Source: a virus
DNA length: 21,485 nucleotides
Virus record (IMG/VR): IMGVR_UViG_3300028569_002568
Location: 1-21,485 of that record
Reading direction: 5' to 3' (one strand)
A program made the position numbers and the translations under genes. This document shows, piece by piece, positions 14,419 through 20,731 of this stretch. The number at the start of each line of letters is the position of its first letter. Position 1 is the first letter of the stretch. The notes below the pieces were generated by a model. That model saw only the letters and a list, made by a program, of their open reading frames with translations, was not told the origin of the DNA and searched no databases.

Positions 14419-15386
14419 GCGGCTTTTTGCTGGGTTGTGGCTCCGATGATCATGGGTTCGATCCAGATGTCCTTGCGGAGGGAGTTGGCGGGGCCGTGGG
14501 CTTGGTGACGCCAATGGCCGCGCCGCCAATGCACATGGGGCGAGGCGTGGGTTCCTCCCGCGTGTTCGGAACGGGGGGCGCGGTAGGTGCGCCCGATCCA
14601 GTTGGGCGAGGCGAGCTTGCGCGCGGCCTTGCCGCTGGTGGGCGGCTTTTCGGCTTTGGTGTGGGTTTCCACCAAGGCGGGGCGGGCGTTCATGAGCATG
14701 ATGAGGGTGATGCCTATGCGGGCCAAACGGAGGCTGAAGAGGCGGTCGGCCTCGCTGAGCTTTCCAATTTCTCCTGTGATGGGATGGAATTCTCCGCTGT
14801 CGGTATTTTCATGCACGGCCAGCGTCTCATGGTTTTTGATGCTGGCCATGTAGTTTGCGCCGCAGGAGGTGCCGGTGCAGATGCCCAAGCGTTTTTCCCC
14901 AGCGTAGGTTTCCGAGGTGGCGACGGCGAGCCATGAGGAGTCTTCCCCGTCGGGATTCACGAGAGTATTTAGCGGGAGAAGAAAGACGGCTCCAGGGAGG
15001 GGCATGGGGAGGTCGCTGGGCTTGAGGGATTTTGGCGGTTCGGTTTCGAAGGCGGATTGCACTAACTCGCGCCCCACCCAATAGGTCGGCATCCAAAGGC
15101 GACGGACGACCTCGCCGATGGCGGCCGTATTATTTGTCACAGGGTCGTGATCGACGGCCGAAATGCCAAGTTGGCGTTTCACTTCCAGTGCGGCAATCGT
15201 CGTGGCGGTGAAGACGGCGGCGGGGGTTTTGGGAGATGTGTAGCCGCTGGGGGCGGCATATTTGCGGGGATAGAAATGCTCCCACACTCCGATGCCAGCG
15301 CGTTCCATGATCTCATTGGCGCTGGCGGGGCGGCCAAAGAACATCTGGGCCAGATGCTCCATGCTGCCGCGGATGTCGGATTTCAT
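14415..15386 (-). CDS. AcrVA2-like protein
   Basis: The C-terminal 43 residues (281-323) contain HVHWRRGHWRHQAHGPA followed by KDIWIEPMIIG. This closely resembles the end of the Moraxella anti-CRISPR AcrVA2, which has an IRRGHWHGYWQGTG segment followed by a charged RWQP strand. From memory, AcrVA2 is about 320 aa, very near the 323 aa here. AcrVA2 lowers Cas12a by triggering loss of its mRNA during translation. Homologs occur on many phages and plasmids in hosts without Cas12a, so the family may have broader mRNA- or ribosome-related roles. The rest of the protein does not obviously match AcrVA2. The central segment RLGICTGTSCGANYMASIKNHE is Cys- and Gly-rich. The start overlaps the upstream stop as TAATG. 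Confidence 0.65.
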   Translation of the reverse strand: MKSDIRGSMEHLAQMFFGRPASANEIMERAGIGVWEHFYPRKYAAPSGYTSPKTPAAVFTATTIAALEVKRQLGISAVDHDPVTNNTAAIGEVVRRLWMPTYWVGRELVQSAFETEPPKSLKPSDLPMPLPGAVFLLPLNTLVNPDGEDSSWLAVATSETYAGEKRLGICTGTSCGANYMASIKNHETLAVHENTDSGEFHPITGEIGKLSEADRLFSLRLARIGITLIMLMNARPALVETHTKAEKPPTSGKAARKLASPNWIGRTYRAPRSEHAGGTHASPHVHWRRGHWRHQAHGPANSLRKDIWIEPMIIGATTQQKAA

Positions 15387-15562
15387 TAGTCTTCCAAGGT
15401 TTTTATCGCTACGATTTCTTGCTCGTATTTTTCGGGGACATCGAACTCGTGGCCGACATGGAATTGCTCGGTGGCTTCTTCGATGGCCGTATTTTCCGAT
15501 TCGGCAGAGCAGGTGAATGTTTTCGTGATAATTGCTCTGATGGTGACTTCAAATGTCTTCAT
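15386..15562 (-). CDS. Small phage protein, 58 aa
   Basis: I read this gene directly from the leftward strand. It starts at the ATG at 15560-15562 and ends with TAA at 15386-15388, overlapping the AcrVA2-like start as TAATG. The 58-aa product begins MKTFEVTIRAIITKTFTCSA and continues through a helix (NTAIEEATEQF) to an acidic tail. The strand pair followed by an acidic helix is a common form among short phage proteins. No function is known. Confidence 0.7.
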   Translation of the reverse strand: MKTFEVTIRAIITKTFTCSAESENTAIEEATEQFHVGHEFDVPEKYEQEIVAIKTLED

Positions 15563-15563
15563 G

Positions 15564-15734
15564 TCAGTCCTCGCAAGAGCAGGATTTTTCCATGTAGTCT
15601 TCGTGGCACAACTCGCAAAGCGGTTGGCCGTCGCGCATTTTGTGAATGCGTATGGAGTCGGCGCGCATTTGCTCTGGCGTGTAGGTATCGCCGCAGTCGC
15701 TACACTTAACAGGGGTTTCGGATCGAATAATCAT
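15564..15734 (-). CDS. Small zinc-ribbon-like protein, 56 aa
   Basis: This 56-aa gene starts at the ATG at 15732-15734, overlapping the upstream stop as ATGA, and stops at 15564-15566. It has CSDCGD at residues 11-16 and CELCHEDY at 40-47, two CxxC pairs about 26 residues apart. Another Cys pair follows at the end (SCSCED). This is the layout of a treble-clef or zinc-ribbon domain that binds one zinc. Its partner, nucleic acid or protein, is unknown. In this setting it could be an accessory factor, but it lacks the features of a RING E3. Confidence 0.72.
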   Translation of the reverse strand: MIIRSETPVKCSDCGDTYTPEQMRADSIRIHKMRDGQPLCELCHEDYMEKSCSCED

Positions 15735-16216
15735 GATTTGATGTAGATGCCTTCGCTTTCAAGGGCTTCTTGGCTCAACGAGTTGAGCCAGACGACCAAC
15801 TTGGAGAAGCCGGTAAGGTCGCGCCCATACTCCTCGCCGCGTGGGTCGGGTTCGGTGGTTTCCAAGCAGATAAGCTGGCTGTAAGGAGGGTTCAGCATGG
15901 CGACGACTTTTCCCAAAAGATTGTCGCGGATGTAAACATGGCCGATGGGATTGGCAGCTTTGATTTCGTCGGGGAGGGTGAGAGCCTCGGATTCAGGATT
16001 GATGACCAGTTCAAAGCGTTCCGCTTCCGGCGTCCAGAAAAACTCGATGTCTTCGGGAGTTGGTTCCGATTCCGCCCAATACACAAAGTTGCCATCTGGG
16101 TCGGGCCAAGGGACAAGTTTTGGATTTTTTTGCTGTTTTAATCGGATGAATTTCCAGTCGGGGTAGCCTCCGCCGACGATTCCGAGGTCAATAAAGTATT
16201 GAATTTTTTTACTCAT
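15731..16216 (-). CDS. Hypothetical protein, 161 aa
   Basis: From the ATG at 16216 (MSKKIQYFIDLGIVGGG) the product is 161 aa and overlaps the upstream gene by 8 bp. An ATG 11 codons earlier is less likely. It is acidic, with a Trp/Pro-rich middle (PDPDGNFVYWAESEPTPEDIEFFW) and a helical end (FSKLVVWLNSLSQEALES). There is no membrane segment and no known family. Confidence 0.7.
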   Translation of the reverse strand: MSKKIQYFIDLGIVGGGYPDWKFIRLKQQKNPKLVPWPDPDGNFVYWAESEPTPEDIEFFWTPEAERFELVINPESEALTLPDEIKAANPIGHVYIRDNLLGKVVAMLNPPYSQLICLETTEPDPRGEEYGRDLTGFSKLVVWLNSLSQEALESEGIYIKS

Positions 16217-16415
16217 CTTGTTCTTTGAAAAGTGCGTATGTTTCTGCAAGGCAGTCGTTCATTTCTTCTTTGTTTTTGTAGATTGCAACCCAAACACCCC
16301 TATCGGTGGTGTGAATTCTTATGGCAAAGCCAGCGACCTCCAACCACGCTGCGCCTTCAGCGAGGATGTAGTCTTTGTCATCCAGCAATGCGTCAGTCTT
16401 ATCTGTAAGACTCAT
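16209..16415 (-). CDS. Hypothetical protein, 68 aa, palindrome in start codons
   Basis: This 68-aa protein starts MSLTDKTDALLDDKDY at 16415, where ATGA is shared with the DUF2958 gene. Codons 2-7 are formed by a copy of the AGTCTTA palindrome, so the hairpin begins right after the AUG. The product is an alpha/beta protein with a strand-rich middle (EVAGFAIRIHTTDRGVWVAIY) and an acidic tail. The repeat has become coding and contributes the residues SLTDKT. The function is unknown. Confidence 0.7.
   Translation of the reverse strand: MSLTDKTDALLDDKDYILAEGAAWLEVAGFAIRIHTTDRGVWVAIYKNKEEMNDCLAETYALFKEQDE
16395..16412. repeat. AGTCTTA palindrome, copy 3
   Basis: The arms AGTCTTA and TAAGACT are perfect, with a TCTG loop. 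In leftward mRNA the stem starts at the second codon of the 68-aa gene, directly after its AUG. This is a position where a hairpin can slow initiation. Confidence 0.8.
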
Positions 16416-16783
16416 TTTTCAGTAATGGTTCGAGCTTCGACGGGGGTGAAATAGACATCGATTTCGATCCCGATTCCGAGCGGGCCGGGAATGGACGAGA
16501 GTTCTTGAAGGGAAAAGCTTCCCCACTCATTTTCAAACCCTTCCACCCATCCGAAGCAGATGTCCTGCCCGTCCCAATCTTGGATATACCAAGTCCAAGC
16601 TCCGCAGGGGTTGAATAGCTTTACGCGGAGCAGCTTGGAAAGCGTTTCGCCGTTGGAATCGACGTTTTCATCTGTGATGGGGACTTCCATGAGGCGGCAG
16701 GCGCGTTGCATGAGTTCCAGTTTTTTCGGCCCGTAGGTGATGCCGTTTTGCTTGATGTGATCGTAGAGGTTGATGGTGGTCAT
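16412..16783 (-). CDS. DUF2958 family protein
   Basis: This 123-aa protein matches what I know of DUF2958, a family common on plasmids, integrative elements and phages. Diagnostic parts are VKLFNPCGAWTWYIQDWDGQ, then ICFGWVEGFENEWGSFSLQEL, then IPGPLGIGIEIDVYFTP. The role of the family is not established. Here it overlaps neighbours on both sides by four bases, downstream of the JAB peptidase gene and a 66-aa gene, so it may be co-translated with the ubiquitin-like module. DUF2958 often travels with mobile elements, so that link may be incidental. Confidence 0.85.
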   Translation of the reverse strand: MTTINLYDHIKQNGITYGPKKLELMQRACRLMEVPITDENVDSNGETLSKLLRVKLFNPCGAWTWYIQDWDGQDICFGWVEGFENEWGSFSLQELSSIPGPLGIGIEIDVYFTPVEARTITEK

Positions 16784-16980
16784 GATGGGATTTTCTTGCG
16801 GCGTGCCTTGCGTTTGCGCGGTTTAGACGGCGCTGGCAAGGCGGGCGGGAGGTCAATGGTTGGTCGGAGGCTGGATTTGAATGGCTCGGTGGATAGAATG
16901 GCATCCACGGCCAGGTTGGCTACTGCGATGGCTGCCGTGCGGAGCAGCCGTTCTTGGTCGTCTCGGGATAGTTCAAACAT
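16780..16980 (-). CDS. Hypothetical protein with basic tail, 66 aa
   Basis: This 66-aa protein has a helical N-terminal half (SRDDQERLLRTAAIAVANLAV). A Pro-rich linker (LPPALPAPSKP) and a strongly basic end (RKRKARRKKIPS) follow. The tail could bind nucleic acid. It starts 3 bp after the JAB peptidase stop and shares ATGA with DUF2958, so it belongs to the same transcript. No family is recognised. Confidence 0.7.
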   Translation of the reverse strand: MFELSRDDQERLLRTAAIAVANLAVDAILSTEPFKSSLRPTIDLPPALPAPSKPRKRKARRKKIPS

Positions 16981-16983
16981 AAG

Positions 16984-18096
16984 TTAATACAGGTTATAGG
17001 ATTCGACATACTCGTCCCAACCGACATCCAAGCGAGCGAGTTCGCGCTCGATGTGTTGGCAGATGTCCCATTCCTTGTCGGAAAGGGAATGAGCTTGGCC
17101 GAAGTGCATTATGCCAAAGAGATTGGCTTGGGTGATGTCTTCGGATCTCATGAGGTTTTCAAGCCATTCGGCAAACTCCTCGAGGCGTTCGGAGTCTGGC
17201 CATTTTGCTTTGCTAGGCTGTTGAGTTACGCGGCGCGCCGGCTCGGCGGCAGCGGCGGCGTGGCCATTACAGTAGGAGGAATAATTGTAGTCATCTTCCA
17301 GAAGGTGCCTGCTCCAAGCGGCTTGCTCGTGTGCAGCAGTCGTGGAAAAGCCGACGGCGCGATGCACGATAGGCTTGGGCTCTTCCTTGATCAAATTCTC
17401 AGCCCATTGCGGCGGGAACTTGGCGTCCTCGGGTTCGGGAGTGCAGAGGTAAAACTTGGCGATTTCCTCGCGGATGGAATCGGAGATGGGGATGCCGACA
17501 TCGGGAATCTCGAACCAGTCGAAGAAAATCGCGGAGTAGTAGGCGTGGGTGGCCTTGGTCGCGGCGGTGCCATCGGCGTTGAGTGTGCCGGGGATCGTGA
17601 GCGATACACGCCCGTGGATGGAGTGGCGCAGGCCGCCGATGTTGCCGAGTGTGATGTGAAGGCCCATCTCGGTCTCATCGGCGGAGTCCGTGCCGCTCTG
17701 GAATGCGCCGGTCGAGCAATGGTGGTGGACGGTGCCGAACTTGATCCAGTTGCCGCCCGACATCTGGGCGTTGAGTTGGTTTGCGTAGTCGGCATTGTCG
17801 GAGAGTTCCTTGGCGGTCATGCCCGTGCCGTATTTCTGCGGGAAGGCGTGGGCCTTGAACTCGCCGGTATCGACATTGAGTAGGAGGCGGACTTGGGTTT
17901 CGGACTTGGTTTCCTTGTAGCTCCATTGGAAGAAAGCGACGATTTCCTGCCAGACGGAGCGGGGAATCTTGGCCCCGCTCCATCGCATGGAGGGCGTGCC
18001 ATCCTGCAAGGTGATGTTGGCGGGCACATGGCCGATGAAGCCATTGCCGAGATCGCGAAGCTCATAGAGCTTTTTGTCGTGTTGGATGATTGTCAT
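16984..18096 (-). CDS. JAB/JAMM-domain peptidase (deubiquitinase-like)
   Basis: This is a predicted zinc isopeptidase that would process the ubiquitin-like precursor or remove it from targets. The 370-aa protein carries an exact JAMM motif, HxHx7SxxD, with H124, H126, S134 and D137 in the segment VHHHCSTGAFQSGTDSADE. The expected upstream catalytic Glu is probably E66 (SETQVRLLLN). The following GLHITLGNIG is typical of phage JAB proteins. The domain covers roughly residues 40-175. A C-terminal region of about 190 residues, ending in an acidic helical part (LEEFAEWLENLMRSEDI), has no family I can name. An Ala-rich linker (AAAAAEPARR) separates the two parts. The start overlaps the upstream membrane-protein gene as ATGA. 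Confidence 0.88.
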   Translation of the reverse strand: MTIIQHDKKLYELRDLGNGFIGHVPANITLQDGTPSMRWSGAKIPRSVWQEIVAFFQWSYKETKSETQVRLLLNVDTGEFKAHAFPQKYGTGMTAKELSDNADYANQLNAQMSGGNWIKFGTVHHHCSTGAFQSGTDSADETEMGLHITLGNIGGLRHSIHGRVSLTIPGTLNADGTAATKATHAYYSAIFFDWFEIPDVGIPISDSIREEIAKFYLCTPEPEDAKFPPQWAENLIKEEPKPIVHRAVGFSTTAAHEQAAWSRHLLEDDYNYSSYCNGHAAAAAEPARRVTQQPSKAKWPDSERLEEFAEWLENLMRSEDITQANLFGIMHFGQAHSLSDKEWDICQHIERELARLDVGWDEYVESYNLY

Positions 18097-18335
18097 AATG
18101 TTGTGAATCTGCGGTTTGTTCTTGGGGAAGGGCGTCTGTGGCGCGGGGGGCGCGGGACAAAGTGAGGGCGGGGATCGGGTGGTGTGGGGTCTGGGCGGTT
18201 GTTTCCCTCGTCAGGTGGCTCGTCTTTCGAGAGCCACCATGCAACCGCCCAGACCAAAGCCACGGCCACAAGAAGAGGGCCTGCGCCAATCACGAAAGAG
18301 GCGGCGAAGAAAATGCAGAAGACGGCAAATTTCAT
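18093..18335 (-). CDS. Small membrane protein, 80 aa
   Basis: The N-terminal half is a continuous hydrophobic region (residues 1-35, FAVFCIFFAASFVIGAGP then LLVAVALVWAVAWWL). It could be one long or two short membrane spans, or a signal segment plus one span. The remainder is Pro/Arg-rich and probably disordered (PRPHFVPRPPRHRRPSPRTN). ATGA overlaps on both sides (18093-18096 and 18332-18335) place it firmly between the acidic protein and the JAB peptidase. It may anchor a component at the membrane, but this is inference from position. Confidence 0.75.
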   Translation of the reverse strand: MKFAVFCIFFAASFVIGAGPLLVAVALVWAVAWWLSKDEPPDEGNNRPDPTPPDPRPHFVPRPPRHRRPSPRTNRRFTTL

Positions 18336-18943
18336 TCGTCATCCTCGTCCTCGTCTTCGCCATCGCGCTCGCGGATCATGCGCTCGGCGTCTTCCATGAG
18401 GGATTCGAGGTCATCTTCAATCTCGATCCCGTCATCGCCTCCATATTCGTAGTCTGAAATGTCGCCGTATTCTTTATCCGAAGCTTCAACGCTTTCGCGG
18501 ACATATTCTTCCACCTCTGCTATACCTTGTTCCCAGATGGAAAGCGGCACTTGGACGCACTCACTTTGGTCCCAGCCTACGGTGCAGTTGTCATAGCCGC
18601 TAATCTCGCCAGTGACTTCGATAAATTCTCCACGCGCAATTTGAGCGCGATGGCTATTCGGATTGGAGGTGTTGCCGGTCCATACAACGGAAGCGGGCGA
18701 AGGTGGAGGCGCGGGATTGGGGGCGGTTGGGAGAGTTGCAAGCCACGCCTCGATCTGCTCGAAGGTGGTGCAATTCTCCGGCACGGGCCGGTTGAACTTG
18801 ATGCGCAACAGGGCGCGTGTGTAGGGCGACATGGGGGCGAGTTGCACAAGATTTTTGAGGTCTTGGCTGATCCAGCGGAAGGGCAGCGGCTCGGGCCGCG
18901 GCGCTTCGATGTTGGTCGGGTATACAGGTGGTGTTTCTGTCAT
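18332..18943 (-). CDS. Hypothetical protein with acidic tail, 203 aa
   Basis: This 203-aa protein lies between the E1-like and membrane-protein genes. The N-terminal part (residues 20-75) looks helical, including NLVQLAPMSPYTRALLRIK. It is followed by a Pro/Ala linker (PTAPNPAPPPSPAS) and a probable beta domain (RGEFIEVTGEISGYDN, then SECVQVPLSIWEQ). The last 50 residues are extremely acidic and end EDEDEDDE. Such tails can mimic DNA or bind basic proteins. The start lies 9 bp after a palindrome copy, without a clear ribosome site. I do not recognise the family. Confidence 0.75.
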   Translation of the reverse strand: MTETPPVYPTNIEAPRPEPLPFRWISQDLKNLVQLAPMSPYTRALLRIKFNRPVPENCTTFEQIEAWLATLPTAPNPAPPPSPASVVWTGNTSNPNSHRAQIARGEFIEVTGEISGYDNCTVGWDQSECVQVPLSIWEQGIAEVEEYVRESVEASDKEYGDISDYEYGGDDGIEIEDDLESLMEDAERMIRERDGEDEDEDDE

Positions 18944-18952
18944 GATGCTGTG

Positions 18953-18970
18953 AGTCTTATGTGTAAGACT
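18953..18970. repeat. AGTCTTA palindrome, copy 4
   Basis: The arms AGTCTTA and TAAGACT are perfect, with a TGTG loop. The copy lies in the short gap between the E1-like stop (18974) and the start of the acidic 203-aa gene (18943). It divides the E1/E2/Ubl block from the JAB block. Confidence 0.8.
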
Positions 18971-18973
18971 GGG

Positions 18974-19675
18974 TTATGCTGCGTAGCGCAGCGTTTCGTT
19001 GGCGGTGGCGGTGTTGCTGAACGAGATAGGCCAGTAGGGGCGCGTGAGGGCGGGGTCGAGCTTGGGCCGCTCGATGAAGACGAAATTCCATAGAAGCAGC
19101 AGGTGGGAGGCGGCCATGAAGTTGGCGATGGGAGTCTGCGGAACCTCGCGCAGCCGCGCCTCGGAGTTGCAGCCCGAGGCATGGACGGGCGAGCCGGTGT
19201 CGTCGGTGAGAATCTCGGGCCAGCGCACGCGGGGATCGCGCGGAGTGTCGCGGTCGTGGGTGGCATCATACCACCACGCCTCCGCGCCGATGGTGGAATT
19301 GGCGGCGGAGAGAACATGGACGCCTGCGGCGCGGTCAGCGGCATCCAATGCGTGGCGACGGGCCAAGTGGTTGTCTGCCATGATGATGATGCAGTCGCCA
19401 TCGTCCACGCGGAACGAACCGTCGATGTAATGGCGCACCACGGAGAGCTTGGGATACCAGTTGCAGGAATCTGCCAATGCAAACGCCTTGTTGGTATCCA
19501 CATACTGGGTCTCGAAATTCTGCCGCTGGAAATTGCGCTCCTCGAGCTTATCGCCATCGTAGAGATGGACGGGGATGTTGCGAAGGCGCAGCTTGTCGCC
19601 GTAGCGGAGCGTGCGAAGGAGTGGCGGCAGGAAGTAGCTGGCCACGCCGCCGCAGCCGATGATGTTTATGGTCAT
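18974..19675 (-). CDS. ThiF/E1-like adenylating enzyme (PRTRC ThiF-like)
   Basis: This is a predicted E1 that would activate the C-terminus of the ubiquitin-like protein with ATP. From the ATG at 19675, which shares ATGA with the upstream gene, it has 233 aa, close to the PRTRC ThiF family. The Rossmann nucleotide loop is IIGCGGVAS (residues 5-13). D40 in LYDGDKLEERNFQRQNF is the ribose-binding acid, with the conserved N and R of the E1 family after it (N48, R51, Q52). IIIMADN contains D101, the likely Mg/ATP acid. C169 in HASGCNSEARL is the best candidate catalytic Cys, followed by PQTPIANFMAASHLL. The frame is open for another 119 codons upstream, but those overlap two real genes. Confidence 0.9.
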   Translation of the reverse strand: MTINIIGCGGVASYFLPPLLRTLRYGDKLRLRNIPVHLYDGDKLEERNFQRQNFETQYVDTNKAFALADSCNWYPKLSVVRHYIDGSFRVDDGDCIIIMADNHLARRHALDAADRAAGVHVLSAANSTIGAEAWWYDATHDRDTPRDPRVRWPEILTDDTGSPVHASGCNSEARLREVPQTPIANFMAASHLLLLWNFVFIERPKLDPALTRPYWPISFSNTATANETLRYAA

Positions 19676-19950
19676 AGTGATCGGATGGCTTCTTTGATGG
19701 GGCGGTTTTTGTTGTAATCGGCATCCATCTCTGTGGCAATGCGTTGGCTGGTGGTTAAGAAGTTGGCGTTCCCGTTGAAGTATCGCTGAAGGCAGCGAAG
19801 CTGGGAGCGGTTGGTTTCGTAAAGTCTCACAACAACTTTGAGGAACTCGCGATCCTTCTCGTCTTCGTCGGAATTGAGATAGACGGGGTTTTGGGCTTGA
19901 GTTTCCGCGTTGCCGTCGGTGAGCCGTTTTAAGCGGTGGTATAAGTTCAT
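19672..19950 (-). CDS. Unknown protein between E2 and E1, 92 aa
   Basis: The start at 19950 shares ATGA with the E2-like stop, and the stop shares ATGA with the E1-like start. This gene is therefore coupled on both sides to the conjugation enzymes. The 92-aa product is charged and helical: MNLYHRLKRLTDGNAETQA, an acidic patch DEDEKDREF, then VVVRLYETNRSQLRCLQRYF and TTSQRIATEMDADYN. It has no zinc ligands and no RING- or HECT-like features. Its position suggests an adaptor or a conjugation target, but nothing in the sequence proves this. Confidence 0.75.
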   Translation of the reverse strand: MNLYHRLKRLTDGNAETQAQNPVYLNSDEDEKDREFLKVVVRLYETNRSQLRCLQRYFNGNANFLTTSQRIATEMDADYNKNRPIKEAIRSL

Positions 19951-20639
19951 GGCGTAAGAATTTGGTCGTAAATCCAACTGGAAAGAGATCGCTGCATATC
20001 GCTGTCGATGTCGTCCCAGCCGCGGTAATCAATCGTCATGGTGGCGGGATCCCACAGCAGCAAAGGGATGGGTGCAGTGTGGGGGCGGAGATCGGTGTTG
20101 GACTCCGCATTCTGGAACCAATCCACGGCGGCCTCAAACTGCTCAACCAGCGTGCCTGTCGGTGATATCCAGTTGCGGCCCATACAAATCTTGCCGTCGT
20201 CATAGGTGTTGCTGAACGGCGGGCGGTAGATGTTGTCGCCCGGTATGAACCACGCCATGTGCGGGGCATCGCTCATGCGTTGTTCGCGTCCCATGTCGAA
20301 CGGGCAGAGGAACCAAAACTCGTGGCCGCCCGGCGGGGTGAACTCCAAGTTTTGGCGGATGGCCATGCCATTGTCGTAGAAGACCGGCGTGATGCGGGCG
20401 GTGCCGTCGGGTAGCGTGATGGGGGCGAACCAAGTGTTGAGCTTGATGCGATCCAGTTTTTTGGCCAGCACCGCGCGGTCTGGCCCAGCCTTGAAGCGGT
20501 AGCCCGGCGAGGGGTAGTTGCGGTAAACCACCGGCTCGGAGCGGGCCAAGCTGCGCAGGATGTCTGCGCCGTTAGACACCTCGCGAAGCGGGGCGTGGCA
20601 TAATTTGCCATCGGGTCGAATAATATACAAATCTTGCAT
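19947..20639 (-). CDS. E2-like conjugating protein (PRTRC protein B-like)
   Basis: This is predicted to take the activated ubiquitin-like protein from E1 and pass it to a target. The 230-aa length matches the PRTRC protein B family. The core motif is FSNTYDDGKICMGRNW (residues 142-157) with C152 as the candidate catalytic Cys. In bacterial E2-like proteins this takes the form N.Y..G..C.G. The preceding MAWFIPGDNIYRPP plays the part of the HPN-side loop, and the following TLVEQFEAAVDWFQNA is the helix after the active site. The N-terminal region (LYIIRPDGKLCHAPL, then VVYRNYPSPGYRF) is the family extension. The gene follows the Ubl gene by about 90 bp that contain a strong hairpin, and is coupled to the 92-aa gene. 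Confidence 0.85.
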   Translation of the reverse strand: MQDLYIIRPDGKLCHAPLREVSNGADILRSLARSEPVVYRNYPSPGYRFKAGPDRAVLAKKLDRIKLNTWFAPITLPDGTARITPVFYDNGMAIRQNLEFTPPGGHEFWFLCPFDMGREQRMSDAPHMAWFIPGDNIYRPPFSNTYDDGKICMGRNWISPTGTLVEQFEAAVDWFQNAESNTDLRPHTAPIPLLLWDPATMTIDYRGWDDIDSDMQRSLSSWIYDQILTP

Positions 20640-20680
20640 AAAATAATAAACGAGTGAATGTTAAAACGAAGCAGGCCGCC

Positions 20681-20727
20681 GCGCCGCGCAAGTCTTATGC
20701 GTAAGACTCGCGCGAGCGCGGCGACGA
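20681..20727. repeat. Extended GC-rich hairpin around palindrome copy 5
   Basis: The region holds AGTCTTA-TGCG-TAAGACT (20691-20708), and the arms continue outward as near-complementary GC-rich stretches (GCCGCCGCGC on one side, GCGCGGCGAC on the other). This gives a stem of about 24 bp with a few mismatches. It begins just after the Ubl stop. No run of T follows, so a classic intrinsic terminator is not supported. A strong mRNA hairpin that protects or separates the Ubl message is possible. Confidence 0.7.
20691..20708. repeat. AGTCTTA palindrome, copy 5
   Basis: This copy is identical in sequence to copy 2 (TGCG loop). It forms the tip of the longer GC-rich hairpin between the Ubl and E2-like genes. 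Confidence 0.8.
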
Positions 20728-20731
20728 GGGA

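Noticed and set aside
15564-15734. RING-type E3 for the Ubl pathway
   Set aside because: The small protein has only two CxxC pairs plus a terminal CxC and no conserved His in RING spacing, so it is called a zinc-ribbon-like protein only.
17053-17883. A 276-codon rightward frame across the JAB gene
   Set aside because: It is antisense to the exact JAMM motif and has the Gly/Val-rich composition of a shadow frame.
13105-20708. CRISPR array made of the repeated palindrome
   Set aside because: Copies are only 17-18 bp and are separated by kilobases containing genes, with no regular spacers.
20681-20727. Intrinsic terminator after the Ubl gene
   Set aside because: The hairpin is strong, but no T run follows on the leftward strand.
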